Positions 1 to 7,162 of a DNA stretch of 35,818 nucleotides are shown one piece after another. Each line of letters begins with the position of its first letter. The first letter of the stretch is position 1. The position numbers were made by a program, and so were the translations under genes. Source of the stretch: Thermoflexus sp. (GTDB taxonomy: Bacteria; Chloroflexota; Anaerolineae; Aggregatilineales; Aggregatilineaceae). The notes below the pieces were generated by a model. It was not told the origin of the DNA and did no database searches. It worked only from the letters and a program-made list of their open reading frames with translations. Location of the stretch: contig DYGW01000009.1 of NCBI GenBank assembly GCA_020724485.1, positions 1 through 35,818 on the forward strand, given 5' to 3'.

Positions 1-23
1 GGGGGGGGGGGGGGGGGGGGGGG
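1..23. other. Poly-G run at contig start
   Basis: Twenty-three consecutive G residues open the window and run straight into the right half of a dispersed repeat. In the internal repeat copies the matching position has only a short G run preceded by CCGGGGA. The run is therefore more likely a sequencing or assembly artefact at a contig end than biology. This is an inference; the homopolymer itself is seen directly. Confidence 0.7.
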
Positions 24-54
24 ACAAACACGTTCACGACTTGTTCGTGGACCC
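24..54 (+). repeat. R element, right-end fragment (copy R1)
   Basis: This is the terminal part of the 185-bp R element whose full copies lie at 16814-16998 and 26404-26588. The fragment ends in the inverted terminus CTTGTTCGTGGACCC at 40-54, after the subterminal block ACAAACACGTTCACGA. The rest of this copy is cut off by the contig end. Its flanking bases (GGTGTGCGC) do not match the 9 bases outside the half copy at the other contig end. Confidence 0.85.
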
Positions 55-109
55 GGTGTGCGCAAAACCTGTCAGGCAGGAGAGGCGTATGGCGATACGC
101 CCCTACCTG

Positions 110-204
110 ACCTCACCCCCGCTCGGCGCTAACGCGCCTCACCGCCCCCTCTCCACACGCGGAGAGGAGGACAGGCCGAGCGTAGCGAGGCCAGGAGGTG
201 AGGT
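110..204. repeat. C-family palindromic repeat (copy C1)
   Basis: The element begins ACCTCACCCCCGCTCGGCGC and ends in GTGAGGT, so its ends are inverted repeats. A central CCTCTCC...GGAGAGG stem can form. Read on the minus strand it is closely similar to the copy at 23023-23096, sharing GGAGAGGGGG followed by GAGGCGCGT and CCGAGCGGGGGTGAGGT. Shorter relatives lie at 22913-22980 and 31282-31351. Confidence 0.8.
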
Positions 205-263
205 AAGGCGGCGCGCGCTAGATGCGCTTGCCCCGCCCCGAACTATGGGCGGGCGCACAACCC

Positions 264-272
264 TGGTATAAT
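264..272 (+). promoter_or_regulatory. Extended -10 promoter for the UbiA-family gene
   Basis: TGG followed by a perfect TATAAT at 267-272 makes an extended -10 element about 40 bases before the first start codon. I see no convincing -35 at the usual spacing. Confidence 0.6.
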
Positions 273-310
273 GCGCCCACAGTGAACGTTGTTGGAGTGG
301 AGGAAATCGC

Positions 311-1234
311 GTGTACTCGGTGAAGACCACGTTGCGTCCCCTGTGGAACACGCTGCCAGTCCCCTTGCGCGGCCTGATCGTGACCATGCGCCCCATCCAG
401 TGGTCGAAGAACGGCTTCGTCTTCGCCGCCATCCTGTTCGACCGCCAGCTTACGCAGGCTGAGCCGCTGGCGCGCGTGGTGACCGCCTTCATCCTGCTCT
501 GCCTGGCAGCCAGCACCATCTATCTGATCAACGACTTGGTGGACATCGAACGCGACCGCCTCCACCCGCGCAAGCGCCACCGCCCCCTGCCTTCTGGGCA
601 ATTGCCCGTCGGCTGGGCGGTCGCTGCCGCTGCCGTGATGCCGGTGATCGCGCTTGCCGCCAGCCTGCTGCTGACCTGGAAGTTGACTGCCGTCCTGCTC
701 GCGTATCTCGCCCTGCATATCGCCTACTCGTTCTTCCTCAAGAACATTGTGCTGCTCGATGTATTTGCCATCGCTGGCGGGTTTGTGCTGCGCGTGGTCG
801 CCGGCATCGTGGTCATAGACGTGACCCATTTCTCGCCCTGGCTGTACCTGTGCGCGGGGCTGTTGGCGCTCTTCCTGGCCATTGGCAAGCGTCGCCAGGA
901 ACTGATCCTGCTGGCCGAAGACGCTGAAAACGTGCGCGCGGCGTATAGGGACTACAACATGCCGCTGCTCGACGACATGCTACGCATGGTCACCACCGGC
1001 AGCGTGCTCACCTACATGCTCTACACCGTCGAAGCGACCACCATCCGCGTCAACGGCTACAGCATGATGCTGACCATCCCCTTCGTCGTCTACGGCATTT
1101 TCCGCTACCTGTACCTGATCCACGTGCGCGGGCAGGGCAGCGCCCCGGACGAATTGCTGTTCGAGGATATGCCGCTGCTGCTGGCCGTTGTCCTCTGGGT
1201 GGGCACCGCCGGCCTGGTCTTGTACGTCCTGTAA
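311..1234 (+). CDS. UbiA-family decaprenyl-phosphate phosphoribosyltransferase
   Basis: This polytopic membrane protein of 307 residues belongs to the UbiA prenyltransferase superfamily. The Asp-rich motif NDxxDxxxD is present at residues 74-82 (NDLVDIERD), followed by the RxRPLPSG segment. The later stretch around LKNIVLLDVFAIAGGFVLR is characteristic of the DPPR-synthase branch, which moves phosphoribose from PRPP to a polyprenyl phosphate and makes the arabinose/ribose donor precursor for cell-surface glycans. I read the start as GTG at 311 because GGAGTGGAGG lies just upstream. Mevalonate kinase follows after 16 bases, so both genes probably share one transcript and serve polyprenyl lipid chemistry. 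The acceptor lipid length cannot be read from the sequence, and another UbiA activity cannot be excluded. Confidence 0.85.
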   Translation: MYSVKTTLRPLWNTLPVPLRGLIVTMRPIQWSKNGFVFAAILFDRQLTQAEPLARVVTAFILLCLAASTIYLINDLVDIERDRLHPRKRHRPLPSGQLPVGWAVAAAAVMPVIALAASLLLTWKLTAVLLAYLALHIAYSFFLKNIVLLDVFAIAGGFVLRVVAGIVVIDVTHFSPWLYLCAGLLALFLAIGKRRQELILLAEDAENVRAAYRDYNMPLLDDMLRMVTTGSVLTYMLYTVEATTIRVNGYSMMLTIPFVVYGIFRYLYLIHVRGQGSAPDELLFEDMPLLLAVVLWVGTAGLVLYVL

Positions 1235-1250
1235 GGGGGCGCGCACGCCT

Positions 1251-2204
1251 ATGGTTGCCATCAGCGCCTCAGCGCCGGGCAAGATCATCCTCTTCGGTGA
1301 GCACGCCGTCGTCTACGGGCAGCCCGCCATCGCCGCGCCGCTGACCACCGTCCAGGTGACCGCCGCTGCCGAGCCAGGCCCGCCGGGTAGCGGACTCGTC
1401 ATCCACGCCGCCGACCTCGGCCAGACCGTCGTCGCCGCCCAGGCCGCGCCAGACGACCCTTTCTTCGATGCGCTGGTCCATCCCGCCCAACTGGTTTTGG
1501 AGCACCTGCGCGCGCCCATGCCAGACCTGCGCCTGACCGTGCGCTCGACGATTCCGGTCGCCAGCGGGCTGGGCAGCGGGGCCGCCCTCGCGGCAGCCAT
1601 CATGCGCGCCCTGGCCGCTGCCCTGGGCGCTCCCCTGTCCGACGAGGCGCTCAACCCGCTGGTCTATGAAGTGGAGAAACGCCATCACGGCACGCCCAGC
1701 GGCATTGACAACACGGTGATCGTCTACGCCCGCCCCGTCTATTTCGTGCGCGGGACTGCGCCGCAGACCTTCTCCGTCGCCCGGCCCTTCACCCTGCTCG
1801 TCGCCGATAGCGGCCAGAGCAGCCCCACCCGCCTGACCGTCGCCGATGTGCGCCGCCTGCACGACGCCGACCCGCCCCGCCTGGACGCCCTCTTCGCGCG
1901 CATCGGTGAGATTGCGCGTGCTGCTCGCCGGGCCATCGAGGCGGGCACTCTGGACTCGCTCGGCCCGCTCATGGACGAGAACCATGCCCTGCTACGCGAG
2001 CTAACCGTCTCCTCCGACCTCTTGGACCGGCTGTGCCAGACGGCGCGCGACGCGGGCGCGCGGGGTGCCAAGCTGTCTGGCGGTGGGCGGGGTGGTACCA
2101 TCATCGCCCTGGTGGACGAGCCGGACGCCGCCCCGGTGACCGCTGCCCTGCGCCAGGCGGGCGCGGTGCGCGTACTGTCAACCCGCATCCAGCCGAGTCC
2201 CTAG
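1251..2204 (+). CDS. mvk: Mevalonate kinase
   Basis: A GHMP-superfamily kinase of 317 residues that should phosphorylate mevalonate to 5-phosphomevalonate in the mevalonate route to isoprenoids. The N-terminal APGKIILFGEHAVVYG block (residues 8-23), the ATP-binding loop PVASGLGSGA (102-111), GTPSGIDN with the likely catalytic Asp (147-154) and the C-terminal GAKLSGGGRGG motif are all present and in order. The open frame extends upstream into the previous gene, but ATG 1251 is preferred because the family's conserved N-terminus starts there and AAGGGGG precedes it. Length matches bacterial and archaeal mevalonate kinases. No phosphomevalonate kinase or decarboxylase is next to it. A mevalonate route in a bacterium of this type agrees with Chloroflexota. 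Confidence 0.95.
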   Translation: MVAISASAPGKIILFGEHAVVYGQPAIAAPLTTVQVTAAAEPGPPGSGLVIHAADLGQTVVAAQAAPDDPFFDALVHPAQLVLEHLRAPMPDLRLTVRSTIPVASGLGSGAALAAAIMRALAAALGAPLSDEALNPLVYEVEKRHHGTPSGIDNTVIVYARPVYFVRGTAPQTFSVARPFTLLVADSGQSSPTRLTVADVRRLHDADPPRLDALFARIGEIARAARRAIEAGTLDSLGPLMDENHALLRELTVSSDLLDRLCQTARDAGARGAKLSGGGRGGTIIALVDEPDAAPVTAALRQAGAVRVLSTRIQPSP

Positions 2205-2218
2205 CTGCGGAGCGCGCT

Positions 2219-2818
2219 ATGCTGGTCGTCGCACTCATCACCGCGCTGATCCTGCTCGCTGCGACCACCGCCGTGCTGCTGCGCGCCCTCAGCTACGTTC
2301 ACCAGCACCCAGAACTGGTCACCAGCGAGACGCCGCCGGATTACCTGCGCTGTCAAACCACGCTGCAGCGCATCGTGCAACGCTACCATGAGATCGCGCC
2401 GCTCACGCTCGGTGCGAGCACCCTGGCCTGGAAGTCGCCGTCCGGCCACATCTACACGCTGAGCACGGCGGGCGTGGAGCGCCGGCGCGCTCTAGCCCCC
2501 CCAAGCGCCACTGCCACGCTGCGTTGGGCGGACATCGGCGGGGTGGGCGTGCGCATGCAGCCCGGCTTCAGCTTCGCCGACTACGACCGCGACGGCTCAA
2601 CCGACCGCCAGACCACCACCTCCTACACCTTCGCCCTGATCATCGTCCCCCTCCAGGGCAACACCATGACCATCCCCATCCCCACTGACGACCGCGCCGA
2701 CGCGGTGGACTTCGCCGCGCATGTGCTCGCCCAGGCAGAGCGGATGCACAAGCGCATCAACGTGTTCGGCTTCCATAAACCGCCCGCGCCCCGCCGCCAG
2801 CGCATCACCCGCGTCTGA
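2219..2818 (+). CDS. Conserved hypothetical membrane-anchored protein
   Basis: I do not recognise this 199-residue protein. The first ~22 residues (VVALITALILLAATTAVLL) form one membrane anchor or uncleaved signal. The remainder is a soluble domain with no cysteines clustered and no catalytic motif I know, ending in a basic tail (PPAPRRQRITRV). ATG 2219 is chosen because longer in-frame starts lie inside mevalonate kinase and encode low-complexity Arg/Gly sequence. It begins 14 bases after mevalonate kinase and probably ends this three-gene unit. The domain alternates Thr/Ser-rich strands (TYTFALIIVPLQGNTMTIPIP), suggesting a beta-rich fold, possibly PH-like. That is inference only. Confidence 0.75.
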   Translation: MLVVALITALILLAATTAVLLRALSYVHQHPELVTSETPPDYLRCQTTLQRIVQRYHEIAPLTLGASTLAWKSPSGHIYTLSTAGVERRRALAPPSATATLRWADIGGVGVRMQPGFSFADYDRDGSTDRQTTTSYTFALIIVPLQGNTMTIPIPTDDRADAVDFAAHVLAQAERMHKRINVFGFHKPPAPRRQRITRV

Positions 2819-2854
2819 TGGGCCAGCCAGCAGCAGCGCAGCGAGTTCCGACTC

Positions 2855-2990
2855 AGAGACCATGTGGAAACATGAATGCTAATTGTTCTTATGGGGAACC
2901 GACCTCCCCTGCCAGCGACTTCTCTAGCCTGGCCAGAGGAAGGGGTTTTAGGGTTAGATTGCTTAACGAGTTCCTTTCCACATGGCCTCT
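2855..2990. repeat. F-family inverted-repeat element (copy F1)
   Basis: A 136-bp element bounded by 16-bp terminal inverted repeats: AGAGACCATGTGGAAA at 2855-2870 and TTTCCACATGGCCTCT at 2975-2990, with one mismatch. A second element with the same outer nine bases lies at 25047-25191. Part of the interior (TTAGGGTTAGATTGCT) also matches the reverse complement of that copy with few changes. No open frame inside is plausible, so it is a non-autonomous element if mobile. Confidence 0.7.
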
Positions 2991-2995
2991 CAGTT

Positions 2996-3160
2996 GTCCC
3001 GTGCCCTAGCGGGTCTACTGGGCGCTGGGATTGCCCCCTATCCCCTAACCCCTTTCCCCACGCCGCGGGGGAGCAGGCCAGCCGCTTTTCTCCCTTCTCC
3101 CCCTGTAGTGGAAGGGCCGGGGATGGGAGGACAAACACGCTCACGACTTGTTCGTAGACC
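2996..3160 (+). repeat. R element, degraded copy (R2)
   Basis: From about 3019 the sequence follows the R element (GGGCGCTGGGATTGCCCC, the GAAGGGCCGGGGATGGG core at 3111-3127, then ACAAACACGCTCACGACTTG and a decayed terminus TTCGTAGACC). The left terminus is not recognisable and the 2996-3018 part is only loosely similar, so the left boundary is uncertain. Many substitutions and indels relative to the full copies mark it as older. Confidence 0.7.
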
Positions 3161-3178
3161 TGCCCGCCGCAACCAGTC

Positions 3179-3207
3179 TTGCTACCGCCCCGCCCGAAAG
3201 CTATAAT
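3179..3207 (+). promoter_or_regulatory. Sigma-70-type promoter for rseP
   Basis: TTGCTA (3179-3184), a 17-base spacer and a perfect TATAAT (3202-3207). It lies about 110 bases before the rseP start and immediately right of the degraded R element. Confidence 0.7.
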
Positions 3208-3259
3208 CTTAGCACAAGGTAAGTCAATCCCGCTGTGCGCGTCCTGACAGACCCAACCG

Positions 3260-3282
3260 GGGGCGTCCTTGCTTGACGCCCC
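3260..3282 (+). promoter_or_regulatory. Hairpin in the rseP 5' leader
   Basis: GGGGCGTC (3260-3267) pairs perfectly with GACGCCCC (3275-3282) across a 7-base loop, and GTTTACTT follows. It falls between the promoter and the start codon, so it may be an attenuator-like or mRNA-stability structure. The T tract is too poor to call a terminator. Confidence 0.45.
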
Positions 3283-3316
3283 GTTTACTTGGGTGGCAGC
3301 AGACTGAGGTAGGTGG

Positions 3317-4723
3317 ATGGATAACTTCCTGCTGGGGCTGGCCTCGTTTGTGCTGGTCCTGGTCCCCCTGGTGATCATCCATGAGCTGGGGCATTTCATC
3401 GGTGCGAAGCTGGTCGGCGTCACCGTGCTGGAGTTCGGCATCGGATTCCCGCCGCGCGCCAAGACGCTCTTCACCAAAGGGGACACGATTTACACGCTCA
3501 ACTGGCTGCCCGTCGGCGGCTTCGTGCGTCCCTATGGTGAGGACTTCGTCCGCCAGAAAAGCCCCGACGAGCTGAGCGCCGACCGCCGCGAGATCGAAGA
3601 GCGGGGCATCAAGAACCCCAAGAGCGTCTTCCAGGCGTCGCCCTGGGAGCGAATGCTCTTCCTCGTCGGCGGGCCGGGGATCAACTTTGTGGCGGCGCTG
3701 CTGCTGTTCATTTTCGTCGCCCTAGTCGGCCAGCCCTTCGCCCGCGCCGATGTCACTGTCTACGACGTGCAGCCCGCTTCGGCGGCAGCAGAGGCCGGCT
3801 TGCAGCCGGGCGACATCATCACCGCCGTCAACGGGCAGGAGATCGAGTCTGCCGATGCGTTCAACCGTCTGATTGCCAGCAATCTCGACCAGGCGGTCAC
3901 TCTGCAGATCAAGCGCGACGCCGAAACGTTCGAGACCACGCTGGTCACGACCAGCCAGACCAGCCGGACTGTCGAGCGCGTCTACATTGACTCGGTCGAG
4001 CGCAACATGCCCGCCTACGACGCCGGGTTCCTGCCCGAAGACCTGATCGTCGCCGTGGACGGCATCGAGATCACCAGCATCGAGCAGCTTCAGGACTACA
4101 CCCAGGCGCACGATCGCGAAGAGATCGTGATCACCGTTCTGCGCGGCAGCGAGCGCCTCGATCTGCCCGTCACCCCGCGCCCCGACGACAACGGCGTGGT
4201 GCGCATCGGCATCGGCATCGCCGGAGTCGAGCCGTCGGCCATCGGCCTGACGGCGGTCAACCGCAACGCGCACACCTACACGCGCGCCCTGCCCCTGGGT
4301 GAGGCCATCAGCACCGGCGTAGATGAGTTCGTAGACCTGCATCGCCTGATGGCCCAGTTCGTGGAGGACTTGGTCCAGGGCGACATCGCGCCGGAGGCCG
4401 CCCGACCGGTCAGCCCGGTGGGCATCGGCCAGCTTGGCGCGCCCATCTTCGAGCAGAGTCTCGACGAAGGGGAGATGTACCCGATCGTGCTCTTCGCCGC
4501 GATGATCAGCGTGGCCCTGGGCATCACCAACCTGCTGCCCATCCCTGGGCTAGATGGCGGGCGCATCCTCTTCGTGGTCATTGAGATCATTCGCGGCAAG
4601 CCGATGAGGCCGGAGCGCGAAGGGCTGATCCACCTGATCGGCGTGATGCTGCTGCTCGGTCTCATCTTCCTCACCGTCCTGAACGACATCTTCAACCCGA
4701 TCAACATTGACAGTATCAGATAA
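3317..4723 (+). CDS. rseP: RseP-like site-2 membrane protease (M50)
   Basis: A 468-residue intramembrane zinc metalloprotease. The first membrane segment carries HELGH at residues 22-26 with the zinc-binding histidines and catalytic Glu. The second zinc site is in LLPIPGLDGGRIL, with Asp413. Between them are two PDZ domains, roughly residues 128-205 (PASAAAEAGLQPGDIITAVNG) and 212-290 (MPAYDAGFLPEDLIVAVDG). This is the layout of RseP proteins, which cut membrane-bound anti-sigma factors or signal peptides; the substrate here is unknown. The start follows AGGTAGGTGG closely. It has its own promoter and leader hairpin. No sigma/anti-sigma pair is adjacent, and no dxr, cdsA or uppS neighbours are present as in many bacteria. 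Confidence 0.95.
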   Translation: MDNFLLGLASFVLVLVPLVIIHELGHFIGAKLVGVTVLEFGIGFPPRAKTLFTKGDTIYTLNWLPVGGFVRPYGEDFVRQKSPDELSADRREIEERGIKNPKSVFQASPWERMLFLVGGPGINFVAALLLFIFVALVGQPFARADVTVYDVQPASAAAEAGLQPGDIITAVNGQEIESADAFNRLIASNLDQAVTLQIKRDAETFETTLVTTSQTSRTVERVYIDSVERNMPAYDAGFLPEDLIVAVDGIEITSIEQLQDYTQAHDREEIVITVLRGSERLDLPVTPRPDDNGVVRIGIGIAGVEPSAIGLTAVNRNAHTYTRALPLGEAISTGVDEFVDLHRLMAQFVEDLVQGDIAPEAARPVSPVGIGQLGAPIFEQSLDEGEMYPIVLFAAMISVALGITNLLPIPGLDGGRILFVVIEIIRGKPMRPEREGLIHLIGVMLLLGLIFLTVLNDIFNPINIDSIR

Positions 4724-4764
4724 TGGAGGTACCAAAGCAATGTCGCACAACTGCTCTGGGCAGC

Positions 4765-4831
4765 GAGTCTTGAGTCAGGAGTCTTGAGTCAAGAACCTGG
4801 GGCAATCTCACGACTCACAACTCAAGGCTCA
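4765..4831. repeat. GAGTCTTGAGTC direct/inverted repeat cluster
   Basis: Two perfect copies of GAGTCTTGAGTC at 4765-4776 and 4779-4790, then an imperfect inverted form GACTCACAACTCAAGGCTC at 4813-4831. The cluster sits between rseP and the HEAT-repeat gene and overlaps the extended open frame of the latter, which argues against the most upstream start of that gene. Confidence 0.6.
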
Positions 4832-4894
4832 CAACCCATACGGTGCGGATTTGAATTGGTTTCTCCACAAGCAACAGAAAGCGAACTAGCAAGC

Positions 4895-6025
4895 ATGATT
4901 CACGGGGCCATCAACGAAGAGGAGCGCAGCGTCCGCTTCCAGCACACAGTCGCCCTGCTGCGCGATCCCGACGCATCTTTCACCGCCGAAGCGATCTACA
5001 CGCTGTCCGACCTCGGTGGCGCGCAGCTCGCCCAATTCCGCGCGCTGTGGGGCGAGATGCCGGTCGCGCGCCGCCGGACGCTGATCGCGCGCCTGGTCGA
5101 GACTGCCGAGATGAACTTCGAGCTTGACTTCAGCGCCATCGTCCATCCCGCACTCGACGACCCGGACGCCGATGTGCGCGCGGCAGCGATTGAGGGCATC
5201 CTTGAGGACAGCCCCCGCCGCGTCATCGAGCGCCTGATGCACATCGCCCAGGGCGACCCATTCATAGCAGTGCGCGCCGCCGCCGTCAAGGCGCTGGGCC
5301 AGTTCGTGCTTCAGGGCGAGTTGGGCAAGCTCCCCGAAACGCTGAGCGCGCGCCTGCAAGACCTCCTCTTCGCCCTGTATGGCGACTTCAGCGAAGACCT
5401 CGACGTTCGCCGCCGCGCCCTGGAAGCTATTGGCAACTGCGGGCGCGAAGGCGTGGCCGAACTCATCCGCGAAGCGTACTACGCCGACGAGCTGCCCATG
5501 CGCATCAGCGCTGTATTCGCGATGGGCCGCTCGTGCGACGAGCGTTGGGCTTCGCGCATCATGGACGAGCTATCCAGCGAGCGCCCGGAGATGCGCTATG
5601 AAGCGGCCCGCGCTGCTGGCGAGTTGGAATTGCGCCCGGCTGTGGCCCGCCTGATCGAGCTGGCCTACGAAGACGACCGCGAGATTCAGGAGATGGCGAT
5701 CTGGGCGCTGGGCGAGATCGGCGGCAAGCAGGCCAACCGCGCCCTCGACCAGTTGGCTACCCTGGCCGCTTCTCAGGAAGACGACGAACTGGCCGATGCC
5801 ATCGCCGAGGCGCAGTCTGCCTCCTCGCTGGCCGGTGAAGATCTCCTGCCGCTCTTCGACTTCAGCGACTTCGAGGACGATCTGCTCGAAGACGAAGACC
5901 TGCTCAACGAGGACGGCAGGCTGAATCGCCGCCACTTCTCCTACCTGGACGACGAAGACGACGAGCGCGACGACGGAGACTTCTTCGTCGTCCTCGAAGA
6001 AGACGAGGACGACGACCTCTTCTAG
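4895..6025 (+). CDS. HEAT-repeat protein with acidic C-terminal tail
   Basis: This 376-residue protein consists mostly of tandem HEAT/PBS-lyase-type helical repeats of about 30-35 residues. Recurring signatures such as VRAAAIEGI, VRAAAVKALGQF, MRISAVFAMG and IQEMAIWALGEIGG mark the repeats. Such repeats form a curved scaffold for protein binding. The last ~60 residues are very rich in Asp and Glu (ending LEEDEDDDLF) with few hydrophobics, so probably disordered. ATG 4895 is chosen; an earlier in-frame TTG at 4784 would translate the short repeats between the genes. No strong Shine-Dalgarno is visible. A TPR protein follows 68 bases downstream, so two scaffold proteins are probably co-transcribed. 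The partner is unknown, and no phycobilin lyase role is implied. Confidence 0.85.
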   Translation: MIHGAINEEERSVRFQHTVALLRDPDASFTAEAIYTLSDLGGAQLAQFRALWGEMPVARRRTLIARLVETAEMNFELDFSAIVHPALDDPDADVRAAAIEGILEDSPRRVIERLMHIAQGDPFIAVRAAAVKALGQFVLQGELGKLPETLSARLQDLLFALYGDFSEDLDVRRRALEAIGNCGREGVAELIREAYYADELPMRISAVFAMGRSCDERWASRIMDELSSERPEMRYEAARAAGELELRPAVARLIELAYEDDREIQEMAIWALGEIGGKQANRALDQLATLAASQEDDELADAIAEAQSASSLAGEDLLPLFDFSDFEDDLLEDEDLLNEDGRLNRRHFSYLDDEDDERDDGDFFVVLEEDEDDDLF

Positions 6026-6093
6026 GCCGTCCTGCGTCACACCGGCCTGCCCACACCCGCCCGACCAGGCAGACAGCACGGAGACGAGACCTG

Positions 6094-6672
6094 ATGACGG
6101 ATTCCGCTCACGATTCGCCCGCCGACCGCGCCGAGTACGACGCGCACCTTGAGCGACTGTCCGAGGAACAATTCCGCCGCCAGATGCGCCAGGCGGCTCA
6201 CCTGCTCAGCAACGGACAGGGCGAGGACGCGATCCCGCTGCTCAAGCGTTGCCATGACCTGTACTCGGACGACATAGACGTGCTGATCAACCTGGGCGGC
6301 GCGTATATCCTCGCTGGCAGGCACCGCCTGGCCGTGCCGCTGCTCGAACGCGCCAGCGAGCTAGCCCCGGACAACCCTGCCGTGTGGTCGAACCTGGCCG
6401 CCGCCTACCTGGGGCAGATCATCCTCTCGACGCGCGCCAAGCAGGATCGGGCGCTGGCGGCGTACCGGCGCGTGATCGAGTTGGACGCTGCTTATCCAAA
6501 CGCGCACTACAACATGGGGCTGATCTACATTGACCGGCGCGACTGGGACGCCGCTTACACGGCCTTCACCCTCGCCATCGAGTCGAATCCTCACGACGAA
6601 GACGCCCACGCGATGCGCCAGCGGGTCGAGCAATTGCGCGCCCGCCCCGATGCATCGCCGTCAGCCAACTGA
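6094..6672 (+). CDS. TPR-repeat protein
   Basis: A soluble 192-residue protein with about three to four tetratricopeptide repeats covering residues ~25-180. Consensus positions are clear in DDIDVLINLGGAYILAGR, NPAVWSNLAAAYLGQ and YPNAHYNMGLIYIDRRDWD. TPR units bind partner proteins in complexes; no enzymatic domain is visible. The start ATG is preceded by GGAGACGAGA. It lies just downstream of the HEAT-repeat gene in the same direction and probably shares its transcript, which may end at the stem at 6698-6732. Specific role unknown. Confidence 0.88.
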   Translation: MTDSAHDSPADRAEYDAHLERLSEEQFRRQMRQAAHLLSNGQGEDAIPLLKRCHDLYSDDIDVLINLGGAYILAGRHRLAVPLLERASELAPDNPAVWSNLAAAYLGQIILSTRAKQDRALAAYRRVIELDAAYPNAHYNMGLIYIDRRDWDAAYTAFTLAIESNPHDEDAHAMRQRVEQLRARPDASPSAN

Positions 6673-6697
6673 CTCCCCAACCGGCGCATGTGTTGCG

Positions 6698-6732
6698 GCC
6701 CCCTGACGCGCGATTGTGAGGCGTCGGGGGGC
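6698..6732 (+). terminator. Stem-loop after the TPR gene, overlapping the next promoter
   Basis: GCCCCCTGACGC (6698-6709) pairs with GCGTCGGGGGGC (6721-6732) through 12 pairs with one G-T. The following CTTGCTATAATGG is a poor T tract, so termination is possible rather than certain. The loop contains the -35 hexamer of the acylphosphatase promoter. Confidence 0.45.
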
Positions 6733-6742
6733 TTGCTATAAT
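6714..6742 (+). promoter_or_regulatory. Sigma-70-type promoter for the acylphosphatase gene
   Basis: TTGTGA (6714-6719), a 17-base spacer and a perfect TATAAT (6737-6742), ending 38 bases before the GTG start. The spacer contains half of the preceding stem-loop. Confidence 0.75.
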
Positions 6743-6780
6743 GGCAGCGCCAGAACAGCCAGACGCAGGAGACGCGAGCG

Positions 6781-7074
6781 GTGACGCAGACGCCAGGGGA
6801 TGACTTCGCCAGGTTACATGCGGTGGTGATAGGCCGCGTGCAGGGCGTCTACTTCCGCGCGACGACCCAGCGCGAGGCGGTCGCGCGTGGCCTCTCTGGT
6901 TGGGTGCGCAACCGCTGGGATGGCAGCGTCGAGGTTGTCGCCGAGGGCCAGCGCCCGGCGCTCGAATCGTTCGAGGTCTTCCTGCACCAGGGGCCGCCGA
7001 GCGCGCAGGTCACCCACGTCGAGATTACTTACAGCGCAGCAACCGGGGAATTCAACGGGTTCCACGTCCGCTAA
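6781..7074 (+). CDS. acyP: Acylphosphatase
   Basis: A 97-residue acylphosphatase, which hydrolyses carboxyl-phosphate bonds such as those of acetyl phosphate, carbamoyl phosphate or 1,3-bisphosphoglycerate. The signature GRVQGVYFR at residues 18-26 supplies the phosphate-binding loop with catalytic Arg26, and WVRN supplies catalytic Asn44. The G-W-V-R-N and DGSVEVVAEG blocks match the family and the length is standard with a short N-terminal extension. GTG is used as start; GCAGGAGACG precedes it. It has its own promoter. An unknown membrane-anchored protein follows 88 bases later. Confidence 0.95.
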   Translation: MTQTPGDDFARLHAVVIGRVQGVYFRATTQREAVARGLSGWVRNRWDGSVEVVAEGQRPALESFEVFLHQGPPSAQVTHVEITYSAATGEFNGFHVR

Positions 7075-7162
7075 TAACCACCTATCCGTGAATCGCGGGC
7101 GCGGCAGAGCAGCGTCCCCGCGCGGGCAGACTTGCGGATAGATAGCTTAAGGTCGAAGGGCC

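Larger units (their letters stand above)
1..310. other. Intergenic region before the first gene
   Basis: No gene is supported here. The region holds a poly-G run, the R1 fragment, a degenerate GGCGTAT/ATACGCC hairpin around 84-105, a C-family palindromic repeat at 110-204 and an extended -10 promoter at 264-272. Open frames across the repeats are repeat translations, not genes. Confidence 0.75.
2819..3316. other. Intergenic region filled with repeats, promoter and leader hairpin
   Basis: This 498-base gap contains no supported gene. In order it holds an AGAGACCAT-type inverted-repeat element, a degraded R element, a strong promoter at 3179-3207 and a leader hairpin at 3260-3282. Short frames here translate repeats. 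Confidence 0.8.
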
